64,000 nucleotides of DNA, taken from NCBI GenBank assembly GCA_018340805.1, contig JACMZG010001913.1:8403907-8467906 (forward strand). Direction: 5' to 3'. The translations under genes were made by a program, and so were the position numbers. Within the stretch, counting starts at the first letter, position 1. Every line of letters begins with the position of its first letter. Shown here in pieces: positions 48,525 through 58,746 of this stretch. The stretch is from Microvelia longipes. Lineage: Eukaryota; Arthropoda; Insecta; Hemiptera; Veliidae. The notes under the pieces are model-generated. The model did not search any database. It was given only the letters and a program-made list of their open reading frames with translations, and had not been told where the DNA came from.

Positions 48525-48642
48525 ATAAAACTACATTTGAAACCTTAGGGAGCGTCATTATGAGGAAGATTTTATATCCTATACTTTAATTTGACTAATT
48601 TAAGTCAAATTTTTAACCAACGTTTTAACCATAATTTAAACC

Positions 48643-49547
48643 CAGCGTTTCCCAACCTTTTCAGTACCGCGACCCTAAAATTTGCTTTTTATAAAGATTG
48701 GCGACCCAAATGCATTTATTTTGCATAACCTAAAAATTGTTGGCGTTTTTTTTATTGCCGAACTAATTATGACCCTACAGACAATCAAATCATAATTTTC
48801 ATGAGATTTTTTATACTTAAATAGAAAACTGCCCACTAATTGGAGTTCAAAAGAAGTATTGCTATTATATAATAGCAATAAAATATAAAAATAAAAAAAT
48901 TAAATTAAATATAAAAATGAGCATTTATTATTTTAAGGAAAAAATCAAATAATGATTATAGTAAACAAAAAAAGGATAAAATATGTATCAAATCAATGAC
49001 TAATTTGTTGCTGTTGGTTTTTCACTAATAAGTCAAGTCGTGTTTTGTTTATTCATTTCACTACTTTAATTAAAACTCAAAACTATAAAATAAATAACCT
49101 GAAGAAACAATTATAATTACAAAAACTTGTACGCGATATTAAATTAAACTGCGTTGATGTTTGTGAAAACCAAATTCACATATAATTGAACATTATAATT
49201 TTAATAACCCGAACCTTTAAAAGAAGTAATAAGAAACTGTTAAACACAGTATTATCATTGGTATAACAATTCATCAAAGTTAGCTAGAATTAGATAAAGG
49301 CGAGTGCCTCTGTCAGTAAAGGACTTCTAAGAAATGTTTTGGCCGGGGCTTCTTTTGTTATCGCATGTTTAAAGAATTATCAATTTCTAAAAATAATATC
49401 TGTTCAAGCAAATCTGTTATTTGCTTATAATAATCTCTTCACATAAATCTTTGTCATTTTTTGGTTGTTAAAATAAAACATTTGGCGACCAAAAAAATTT
49501 AGTTCGCGACCCAATCTGGGTCGCGACCCAAGGGTTGGGAAGGGCTG
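48643..49547. mobile_element. hAT-type non-autonomous element, copy B
   Basis: Duplicate of 32509-33410; its right end GGGTTGGGAAGGGCTG is better preserved. Confidence 0.65.
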
Positions 49548-50063
49548 GTTTTAATCAACGTTTCGGTTAACTTAAATATGCCTCTGTATCCTCAGGGTTT
49601 AACTACAACAAACATTTTAACAAGAAGAATTAGAATTTTAAAGTAATAATCCGAAAAAGTAAAATTATAACAAATTAAAAACTTTATACATTCAAAACTG
49701 ATACAATAACACTTATAAATAACTTACACGACGAAGTCAACAAATGTAAAAAAGCTTTTAATATTTAAACAGAAAAAGGCATGGAACATTAAATTGAAAA
49801 TATAAATATATAATCCACTTGCAAAACTGTAAGCATAATGCACAGTGATAAAAATGCAACTACTATGATAGAACTATGGCTGACAACTCTTGATTTATTG
49901 GTGTGGTCGGAGTAATAATAAAACATAACATTTATTTAATCTACCAAAGTATTAAGAATTATTGACAAAAGAGAAATAAAACTATAATAAAATTAAATAA
50001 TCAATGAATAGAAAATGAAATAAAGAAATAATAAATTAATAACAACTAAAAAATTCAAATAGA
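49548..50063. other. Non-coding stretch
   Basis: Duplicate of 33411-33927; includes the hammerhead-like signature on the minus strand at about 49595-49555. Confidence 0.45.
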
Positions 50064-50960
50064 AAAAATCGGGTACGGGGTACCTCGGAACTTTTTCTCA
50101 TCACATCGGATTTGCTACGTCATCCTCCTTGCTTCGCTCGTCCTTAGACAAATAAAATTCGCCAAATTTATACTGCAGCATGTCCTCGGACTCACTTCAC
50201 TCGTCCTCAGATTGCAAATGCATCCGTTTCATTCTCAGCGGTCACCCATACAGCACTGACCACACTCAATGCTAATTAATTTATATGATTCAACAAAAAT
50301 CATAGGCATATTAGTCATATTGAAACGAAACTCAGTGTTATTTATTAAGTAAAGGTACACTTGTACCAAATTTAAACTTAATTGAATTATTTTCTGATTT
50401 TTTACAATTTTTGTAAAAACTTATACAACTAATTTAGTAAAAATTGAACTAATAATAAGCTAATAATGGGATAATAATGGGATAATAATGAGATAATAAT
50501 GAGATAATAATGAGATAATAATGAGATAATAATAAGATAACAATGAGATAATAATGAGCTAATAATGAGATAATAATGAGCTAATAATGAGCTAATAATG
50601 AGACAATAATGAGCTAATAATGAGCTAATAATGAGATGAGACTTAGATATGTTAGTCTTATACATTGATACATGCTTGCCAAATTTCAATCGGATGGCAA
50701 CATTTTTTCGCAAAAAATTTTTTGCTGATTCATCCGAAAATATTTTCGGAATAGCACAACTTTAGCTATAGACTGATTTTTGTACTAAGTCTTAACTGTC
50801 TAGCATAAATACACTGGGAGCTACGAATATAACATACACACACAAACACACACACATACAGACATACAACTATGCGAAAACCACTCAGGAGGCCTTCAAA
50901 ACACCTGAAACCAATAATTCCGGTGATACCCTGGTTTCAGGTTTGGAAAATTAAAAATTA
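50064..50960 (-). repeat. Full-length R1-family repeat
   Basis: The most complete minus-orientation copy. Plus-strand order: AAAAAATCGGGTACGGGGTA, hairpin modules (GCTTCGC near 50130), 5S-like segment on the minus strand at 50291-50233 (GTCAGTGCTGTATGGGTGAC, CGCTGAGAATG), GTACACTTGTACC, a (GATAATAATGA)n expansion at 50447-50640, the ATAAATACACTGGGAGC block, and AGGAGGCCTTCAAAACACCT. About 0.9 kb. Confidence 0.75.
50447..50640. repeat. 11-bp tandem repeat inside R1
   Basis: About 17 units of GATAATAATGA with variants GCTAATAATGA; replaces the single CTAATGCTGATAATGAG seen in other R1 copies. Confidence 0.9.
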
Positions 50961-51211
50961 TGGCAGGAATTTTTTTAATTTAAATTCAGGAGAAAAACAT
51001 TTACTGAAAGATTATACTTTTATCAAGAAAAAATCTGATTAATTCTTCTTATCTACTGCAATTCTTGGTAGCACTATGAAGTACAACGAAAAGATAAACC
51101 TTCTACCTTTAGTATGACGCCGCCCAGGTTTCATGTGTTAACTGATTTCGTAGAATTATCTTCAGCGGCCTTCTTTATCATTACATTTCCTCGTTTATAA
51201 CGTTGGTATAT

Positions 51212-51960
51212 AGGAAAAGTATTGTGTTTGCAAAAAAAATCCCAGACCGGGATGAAACCGTAATTATCGGTTTCAGGTGTTTTTAAGACCTCCTGAGTGG
51301 TTTTCACAAAGTTGTCTGTCAATATGTATGTGTGTGTCTGTTATCATCGTAGTGCCCAGTGCATTTATGCTAGAGCTAGAGAAATGAAAATTTGGACTAC
51401 AATCAAGTCTACCACTGGTATTCAGAAAATATTTTTTATGACGTCATTAACCCGCAATAATGACTTTGCGTAAATTTCAAAAAATCATAAAACGTGAAAA
51501 AAGGCGATAGGATTGGGATTTAGGACTCATGTGACTATGTATAAGACGAACATATGTGCTATGTTTTATCTCATTATCAGCATTAGTTCAATTCTTATTG
51601 AATGACTTGTGTACGTTTTTTAAAAAAAATTGGAAAAAAATTGAAAAATGGTCCAATTGATTTGAAATGTGGTACAAGTGTATATTATTACCTAATATAT
51701 AGGTACAATAAGTTACGTTTCAATATGACAAGTATATCTATAATTGTATCATAAAAGTTAAGCAGCATTGAGCGTGGTCAGTGCTGTATGGGTGACCGCT
51801 GAGAATGATAGGGATGCATTTACTATCTGAAGACGAGCAAAGCGAGTTCGAAGGTATGTTGCAGTATAAATTTGGCAAACTGTATTTCTGAGGACGAGCG
51901 AAGCGTGTCCGATGTAATAAGGAAAAGTTCCGAGGTACCCAGCACCCGACTTTTTTGCTT
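51212..51960 (+). repeat. Full-length R1-family repeat, sense orientation
   Basis: Starts GGAAAAGTATTGTGTTTGC. The 5S-like segment is at 51747-51818: AAAAGTTAAGCAGCATTGAG, then CGTGGTCAGTGCTGTATGGG, then TGACCGCTGAGAATG. Two hairpin modules follow (GACGAGCAAAGCGAGTTCG and GGACGAGCGAAGCGTGTCC), then GAAAAGTTCCGAGGTACCC and the end CACCCGACTTTTTT. Confidence 0.78.
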
Positions 51961-52039
51961 GTTTTACATGAAAAATGTAACATTATTTCTTGTTAAATGA
52001 TGATTATTGTAAAATGGATTATTTTACAATAATCCATTA
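51961..52039. other. Short hairpin ATTGTAAAA...TTTTACAAT
   Basis: Nine-base arms around TGGATTA at about 52008-52032; no further feature. Confidence 0.5.
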
Positions 52040-52450
52040 AGTCCAGCTTTGCTCAACATTATTTATTTTCCAGTTTCTCTTCTCTATTATTGTTTTGATT
52101 TGATATTTGTATTTTTTAATTGCACATTGTACAGCGACACAAAAGTGTTGAACTTTGTCAATATTTATACTAGTAGAATAAGCGTGAATGGAGTCCATCA
52201 TAAATAATAAAAGAAAAGAAGTCTCTCCACAAATCAAAACTTTATTGGCAAATCGCTTTCAACCTAACTAGAGGCCATCATCAGTGCAAAACCGTTGAGA
52301 TATTAAAGAAGTAGAGAAGTGAGTCTATGTTTTCTTACTGGATATTAGAGTCTGACTCTAATACCTAGTAAGAAAACATAGACTCACTTCTCTACTTCTT
52401 TAGCATCTCTACAGTTTTGCACTGTTGATGGCCTATATTTAGGTTAATAA
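52040..52450 (-). pseudogene. Second, diverged PLE: terminal repeat and ORF start
   Basis: 52183-52320 aligns with the PLE terminal repeat at 58355-58480: CATCATAA, GAAGTCTCTCCACAAA, CGCTTTCAACCTAAC, GAGG(C/T)CATCATCAGTGC. The minus-strand frame there starts MMDSIHAYSTS, the equivalent of the MMNSINAHLSS start of the intact PLE, and is soon cut off. 52316-52450 folds back on 52240-52400: two arms share AGAAGTGAGTCTATGTTTTC, giving head-to-head copies of the terminal sequence. Likely an inverted pair of truncated PLE ends. Confidence 0.6.
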
Positions 52451-52596
52451 TTAATAATATATAGGTAATATCTAAAACTTATTTTAAATTCATTTTACTT
52501 GATTTAAAACAAAATAGTCGAAAAATAATGTAATATTTACGTGAAGTTGTAATTATTATGAAAAATAAAAAAATGACGTCACCAATGTACAGTTAC

Positions 52597-55451
52597 GGCA
52601 CCTAGCTACCCAAGGAATGATAAGACCTGTTGTATCCTCCTCTAATAGTATTAGTCTCTTTGTATGGCACCTAGCTACCCAAGGAATGATAAGACTGTTT
52701 TATCCTCCCTCTAATAGTATTAGTCTCTTTGTATTAGCTACCCAAGGAATGATACTGTTGTATCCTCCCTCTAATAGTATTAGTCTCTTTGTATGGCACC
52801 TAGCTACCAAGGAATGATAAGACTGTTGTATCCTCCTCTAATAGTATTAGTCTCTTTGTATGGCACCTAGCTACCCAAGGAATGATAAGACTGTTGTATC
52901 CTCCCTCTAATAGTATTAGTCTCTTTGTATGGCACCTAGCTACCCAAGGAATGATAAGACTGTTTATCCTCCCTCTAATAGTATTAGTCTCTTTGTATGG
53001 CACCTAGCTACCCAAGGAATGATAAGACTGTTGTATCCTCCCTCTAATAGTATTAGTCTCTTTGTATGGCACCTAGCTACCCAAGGAATGATAAGAGCTG
53101 TTGTATCCTCCCTCTAATAGTATTAGTCTCTTTGTATGGCACCTAGCTACCCAAGGAATGATAAGAACTGTTGTATCTCCCTCTAATAGTATTAGTCTCT
53201 TGTATGGCACCTAGCTACCCAAGGAATGATAAGAGCTGTTGTATCCTCCCTCTAATAGTATTAGTCTCTTTGTATGGCACCTAGCTACCCAAGGAATGAT
53301 AAGAAATGTTGTATCCTCCTCTAATAGTATTAGTCTCTTTGTATGGCACCTAGCTACCCAAGGAATGATAAGAACTGTTGTATCCTCCCTCTAATAGTAT
53401 TAGTCTCTTTGTATGGCACCTAGCTACCCAAGGAATGATAAGAAACTGTTGTATCCTCCCTCTAATAGTATTAGTCTCTTTGTATGGCACCTAGCTACCC
53501 AAGGAATGATAAGAACTGTTGTATCCTCCCTCTAATAGTTTTAGTCTCTTTGTATGGCACCTAGCTACCCAAGGAATGATAAGAACTGTTGTATCCTCCC
53601 TCTAATAGTATTAGTCTCTTTGTATGGCACCTAGCTACCCAAGGAATGATAAGAACTGTTGTATCCTCCCTCTAATAGTATTAGTCTCTTTGTATGGCAC
53701 CTAGCTACCCAAGGAATGATAAGAACTGTTGTATCCTCCCTCTAATAGTATTAGTCTCTTTGTATGGCACCTAGCTACCCAAGGAATGATAAGAACTGTT
53801 GTATCCTCCCTCTAATAGTATTAGTCTCTTTGTATGGCACCTAGCTACCCAAGGAATGATAAGAACTGTTGTATCCTCCCTCTAATAGTATTAGTCTCTT
53901 TGTATGGCACCTAGCTACCCAAGGAATGATAAGAACTGTTGTATCCTCCCTCTAATAGTATTAGTCTCTTTGTATGGCACCTAGCTACCCAAGGAATGAT
54001 AAGAACTGTTGTCCTCCCTCTAATAGTATTAGTCTCTTTGTATGGCACCTAGCTACCCAAGGAATGATAAGAACTGTTGTATCCTCCCTCTAATAGTATT
54101 AGTCTCTTTGTATGGCACCTAGCTACCCAAGGAATGATAAGAACTGTTGTATCCTCCTCTAATAGTATTAGTCTCTTTGTATGGCACCTAGCTACCCAAG
54201 GAATGATAAGAACTGTTGTATCCTCCCTCTAATAGTATTAGTCTCTTTGTATGGCACCTAGCTACCCAAGGAATGATGAGAGCTGTTGTATCCTCCCTCT
54301 AATAGTATTAGTCTCTTTGTATGGCACCTAGCTACCCAAGGAATGATAAGAACTGTTGTATCCTCCCTCTAATAGTATTAGTCTCTTTGTATGGCACCTA
54401 GCTACCCAAGGAATGATAAGAACTGTTGTATCCTCCCTCTAATAGTATTAGTCTCTTTGTATGGCACCTAGCTACCCAAGGAATGATAAAACTGTTGTAT
54501 CCTCCTCTAATAGTATTAGTCTCTTGTATGGCACCTAGCTACCCAAGGAATGATAAGAACTGTTGTATCCTCCTCTAATAGTATTAGTCTCTTTGTATGG
54601 CACCTAGCTTGATAAGAACTGTTGTATCTCCTCTAATAGTATTAGTCTTTGTATGGCACCTAGCTACCCAAGGAATGATAAGAACTGTTGTATCCCTCTA
54701 ATAGTATTAGTCTCTTTGTATGGCACCTAGCTACCAAGGAATGATAAGAACTGTTGTATCCTCCCTCTAATAGTATTAGTCTCTTTGTATGGCACCTAGC
54801 TACCCAAGGAATGATAAGAACTGTTGTATCCTCTCTCTAATAGTATTAGTCTCTTTGTATGGCACCTAGCTACCCAAGGAATGATAAGAACTGTTGTATC
54901 CTCCCTCTAATAGTATTAGTCTCTTTGTATGGCACCTAGCTACCCAAGGAATGATAAGAACTGTTGTATTCTCTCTAATAGTATTAGTCTCTTTGTATGG
55001 CACCTAGCTACCCAAGGAATGATAAGAACTGGTGTATCCTCCCTCTAATAGTATTAGTCTCTTTGTATGGCACCTAGCTACCCAAGAAATGATAAGAGCT
55101 GTTGTATCCTCCCTCTAATAGTATTAGTTTCTTTGTATGGCACCTAGCTACCTAAGGAATGATAAGAACTGTTGTATCCTCTCTCTAATAGTATTAGTCT
55201 CTTTGTATGGCACCTAGCTACCCAAGGAATGATAAGGCTGTTGTATCCTCCCTCTAATAGTATTAGTCTCTTTGTATGGCACCTAGCTACCCAAGGAATG
55301 ATAAGAGCTGTTGTATCCTCCCTCTAATAGTATTAGTCTCTTTGTATGGCACCTAGCTACCCAAGGAATGATAAGAACTGTTGTATCCTCCCTCTAATAG
55401 TATTATTCTCTTTGTATGGCACCTAGCTACCCAAGGAATGATAAGAACTGT
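52597..55451. repeat. 70-bp satellite array, left part
   Basis: About 41 tandem copies of a 70-bp unit: TGTATGGCACCTAGCTACCC, AAGGAATGATAAGAACTGTT, GTATCCTCCC, TCTAATAGTATTAGTCTCTT. Most homogeneous between about 53450 and 54000; edge units vary. A 13-bp dyad CTAATAGTATTAG occurs in each unit. Frames through it are artefacts. Confidence 0.97.
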
Positions 55452-55843
55452 AGAACTAAGGTGAGCGTTAATGGAGTTCATCATAATAAAAGATAAAGAA
55501 GTCTCTCCACAAAAATATATTTTCTATAGCAAAGCGCTTTCAACCTAACAAGAGGTCATCATCAGTGCTAGCCTAACAAACAAAATAATACAATAAATCA
55601 GAAAAATCTAAAAGAAAGAAAAATAAATAAACAATCAAGTAAACCGATTAAAAACACAAGTCAATAAAATAAAATAAATAAATATAACAAAATAACAAAA
55701 AATAAATTAAAAAGAAAGACAATAGTAAAAATTAAAACTACCGTTGAATAAAGAAGAGGGTGATATGAGATCTTATAGATCAGATATCAAGGATAGACTG
55801 ACTGGCGCTGGTGTGGGCGCTAGTAAAAGGGCTTTCAGTAGGG
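55452..55843 (-). repeat. PLE terminal direct repeat, left
   Basis: Pairs with 58355-58746, almost identical by eye with a few substitutions and small indels. Includes the last codons and 3' UTR of the ORF and the hammerhead-like core. Confidence 0.88.
55524..55567 (-). ncRNA. Hammerhead ribozyme-like core, downstream repeat
   Basis: Same sequence as 58427-58470, located downstream of the ORF in the left terminal repeat. Confidence 0.5.
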
Positions 55844-58387
55844 GCGTTCTTTCTCCCTCTCATTAATATTGTCATCGCCCAGTGTCTCTTGGCTTCTCAA
55901 AATTTCCAATTTTTCCAAGAAGTCCATTTTCTTCCCTTTACTAACAAAATGGAGGCAGCCAACTTTGTGAGGTCCATCATAATGGTTCTCTGCTCTTAAA
56001 TGCTGGTAAAACTTGCTGTCCGATCTACGTGTATGCTCCCCAGCCCTGGTGCTTATACTTCTTCCAGTCTGACCTAAGTATTCAACCTGGCAGGTACCGC
56101 ACTGAACCTTGTAAATACCACTCCTAGCTCCTGGCGGAACAGGGTCTTTAACACTGCCTAAAATAGTTTTAAGGGTCTTATTATTTGAAAAACTTACTCT
56201 TAAGTCATTAGACTGAAGGATGGAAGCTACCCGCTGTGAAATACTGCCAATATAAGGAATAGAGCACCAAACTTTATCAACTTCACTACGCTCTGCACCC
56301 ATTATTTGAAGAGCTAAACGACGATTCTTCTTCCGTATAAGTTTATCAATTAAGTCAATCTTATAACCGTTACTTAAAGCTATGTTATAAATCGTGTTTA
56401 GTTCCTTTTTATAAGCTTCTGAGTCGAGGGGTGTAGTTAATAACCGGTGGACCAAAGCGTTAAAAGCTGCCATTTTATGCATCCAAGGATGTTGGGAATC
56501 GGCCGGAATCACGTTGTCGGTGGCAGTAGGTTTTCTATAAATTTCAAACCTTAAAATATTATCTTTCCTAGAGACAGTAAGGTCAAGAAAATTTAAAACG
56601 CCGTTCTGCTGGATTTCGTGAGTAAACTTTATGGTCTTATGACGGGTGTTAAGGTACTCTAAAAAAGATAATAATTTACGCTCAGAACCAGTCCAGATTA
56701 CGAAGACGTCATCGACATACCTTTTCCAAAAATATATGTACTTAAGGTAAGGATTACGAGCGCGGTCCTCAACAAACTCATGATAAAAATAATGCATAAA
56801 AATATTTGCACCTAAGGCTGACAGAGGTGCGCCCATAGCTAAGCCTCCTTTACCTTTGTAAAAATTGCCATCAAAAGAAAAATAATCCTGGCTAAGACAC
56901 AGTTCCAAAACTTCCATAAACTCAGTGTTAAAAACCTTATTACATGAATATTTTTCTAAGATTGCTTTAAAAAGTATTAAACAAGTGTTTGACGGGACAC
57001 TGGTGAATAAGTCTACCACATCAAACGAAACTAGGATGTAGGAAGATGGAAGCTGTATTGACCCAACAGATTTTATGAAATCAAGACTATTTTCTACAGA
57101 ATCCTTTGCTTTAAAACTGGTGATGGTAAGAAATAACTTGTTTGCAAATTTAGCTAATAATTCGGTCACTGAAGAGCAGAAAGAAACGATAGGTCGGATT
57201 TTATTATTTTTATGAACTTTAAGAAGCCCATAGAACCTAGGTGGAAGCGGGTTCATTTGCTTTAGACTCATAGGATAAAAGTTTTCCGAAAAAAGTGAAG
57301 TGCAAGATTTTAATATATTCTTAAGCTTTCCTTGTAAACTAGGGGTAGGATCTTCATTAAGCTTTTCATATTTATTATCCTTTAAAAAATCATGTACTTT
57401 CTCTTTGTATTCCGTTCTATTCATGACGACAGTGCAATTTCCTTTATCAGCCTTGCTCACTATGAAATCATTATCAGCAATTTTCTTCTTTAAACTTTTT
57501 AAGGTTTTATTTTCTTTCACAATTTTGTGCATCTGTGACTGTTGAATGTTATATCCAGATTTTATGGACTTACTGATATAATTAGCAGTTTGGTTTTTAA
57601 TGTGATTTTCAACAGGTAAAGAATCTATAGAGGAAGCTAAATTTGCCAAGTCATTGTAAGATGGAACATATTTAGGCGAGTATTTTAAACCTTTATCCAG
57701 CATAGACCTTTCATCGTCGGAAAAAATACTAGAATCAGTATTAATGAAACAAGTACGAGAGTAAAAATTATGGGTTTGAGATGGAGGGGGTATAGATGTA
57801 CTCAATGACGTCACAGAAGGAACGGAGTCAGAGTCAGTTGACATAGTGTTATTAGGAATGTTACAACTAGGCAGAGAGTTCTTTAATCTGTTTATTTTGA
57901 TTGAAAGTTTATTCTGTTTTTTCTTGCCTTTATCAATAACAACACGATGAATAGAATTATCTATATCACTCATACGAGTTTCTCCATGAATATTGACTAG
58001 TTTTCGTCTCATATACTGATAATAGTGTTTGGCGTTGTCTCTTATAGCATACCACCTATGCAACTCTTCTTTTAACAATATATTACATATTTTAACTTTA
58101 ACACTGCAAGAAACTTTTAATTTATTAACACCAAATTTGAGCAAAAATATGGGCAATAAACAAAATTTGATGCATTGGTCAATAAACCATATATTTTTCC
58201 TTGCCATTTCTTCCTTAATAAGCAGATATTTATATTTATTTTCCAACTTAGTATGGTTGTATGAATCTATCTCTCTTATCGTATCCTGACTTATTCTATC
58301 AAACTTACTTGTTGGACGTAGGACGCTCGGATTGGCTTGACTTGCCGACATTGAAGAACTAAGGTGAGCGTTAATGGAGTTCATCAT
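55835..58387 (-). CDS. Penelope-like reverse transcriptase/GIY-YIG endonuclease
   Basis: 850 residues without a stop. PLE proteins copy their RNA into DNA and cut the target with a GIY-YIG nuclease. N-terminal conserved block with FIVSKADKGNCTVV at about 308-321 (the family's KADKG motif). RT motifs: LPPRFYGLLKVHK (381-393), IRPIVSFCSS (397-406), VSFDVVDLFTSVP (453-465, first Asp 456), GLAMGAPLSA (515-524), YVDD (557-560). The C-terminal GIY-YIG domain starts GIYKVQCGTCQVEYLGQTGR near 757, with the CX2C pair at 763/766 typical of PLEs, and a conserved Glu in LEKLEIL near 828. The start MMN lies inside the terminal repeat. Length and order fit a full-length, potentially active Penelope/Neptune-type protein. 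Confidence 0.93.
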   Translation of the reverse strand: MMNSINAHLSSSMSASQANPSVLRPTSKFDRISQDTIREIDSYNHTKLENKYKYLLIKEEMARKNIWFIDQCIKFCLLPIFLLKFGVNKLKVSCSVKVKICNILLKEELHRWYAIRDNAKHYYQYMRRKLVNIHGETRMSDIDNSIHRVVIDKGKKKQNKLSIKINRLKNSLPSCNIPNNTMSTDSDSVPSVTSLSTSIPPPSQTHNFYSRTCFINTDSSIFSDDERSMLDKGLKYSPKYVPSYNDLANLASSIDSLPVENHIKNQTANYISKSIKSGYNIQQSQMHKIVKENKTLKSLKKKIADNDFIVSKADKGNCTVVMNRTEYKEKVHDFLKDNKYEKLNEDPTPSLQGKLKNILKSCTSLFSENFYPMSLKQMNPLPPRFYGLLKVHKNNKIRPIVSFCSSVTELLAKFANKLFLTITSFKAKDSVENSLDFIKSVGSIQLPSSYILVSFDVVDLFTSVPSNTCLILFKAILEKYSCNKVFNTEFMEVLELCLSQDYFSFDGNFYKGKGGLAMGAPLSALGANIFMHYFYHEFVEDRARNPYLKYIYFWKRYVDDVFVIWTGSERKLLSFLEYLNTRHKTIKFTHEIQQNGVLNFLDLTVSRKDNILRFEIYRKPTATDNVIPADSQHPWMHKMAAFNALVHRLLTTPLDSEAYKKELNTIYNIALSNGYKIDLIDKLIRKKNRRLALQIMGAERSEVDKVWCSIPYIGSISQRVASILQSNDLRVSFSNNKTLKTILGSVKDPVPPGARSGIYKVQCGTCQVEYLGQTGRSISTRAGEHTRRSDSKFYQHLRAENHYDGPHKVGCLHFVSKGKKMDFLEKLEILRSQETLGDDNINEREKERPY

Positions 58388-58746
58388 AATAAAAGATAAA
58401 GAAGTCTCTCCACAAAAATATATTTTCTATAGCAAAGCGCTTTCAACCTAACAAGAGGTCATCATCAGTGCTAGCCTAACAAACAAAATAATACAATAAA
58501 TCAGAAAAATCTAAAAGAAAGAAAAATAAATAAACAATCAAGTAAACCGATTAAAAACACAAGTCAATAAAATAAAATAAATAAATATAACAAAATAACA
58601 AAAAATAAATTAAAAAGAAAGACAATATTAAAAATTAAAAACTACCGATGAATAAAGAAGAGGGTGATAGATGAGTCTTATAGATCAGATATCAAGGATA
58701 GACTGACTGGCGCTGGTGTGGGCGCTAGTAAAAGGGCTTTCAGTAG
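58355..58746 (-). repeat. PLE terminal direct repeat, right (cut by gap)
   Basis: 3' end of a second, upstream PLE copy in tandem, running into the N gap at 58747. It reaches at least the stop-codon region of that copy. Confidence 0.88.
58427..58470 (-). ncRNA. Hammerhead ribozyme-like core upstream of PLE ORF
   Basis: Minus strand: CACTGATGA, then TGACCTCTTGTTAGGTT forming stem II (ACCT/AGGT), GAAA, then GCGCTTTGCTA with a two-pair stem III and a CTA cleavage triplet. CTGATGA and GAAA are the conserved hammerhead boxes, and PLE terminal repeats are known to carry such ribozymes. It sits about 40-80 nt upstream of the ORF start. Stem I pairing is not convincing in the primary sequence. Confidence 0.5.

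Larger units (their letters stand above)
55452..58354 (-). mobile_element. Penelope-like element, full unit
   Basis: A 2.9-kb unit bounded by a direct repeat that starts AGAACTAAGGTGAGCG at 55452 and again at 58355. It interrupts the 70-bp satellite (junction at 55451). Contains one intact ORF on the minus strand. Such direct terminal repeats from partial tandem copies are typical of PLEs. Confidence 0.9.

Noticed and set aside
52597..55451. CRISPR-like regular repeats
   Set aside because: There are no unique spacers; the whole 70-bp unit is repeated and the context is eukaryotic.
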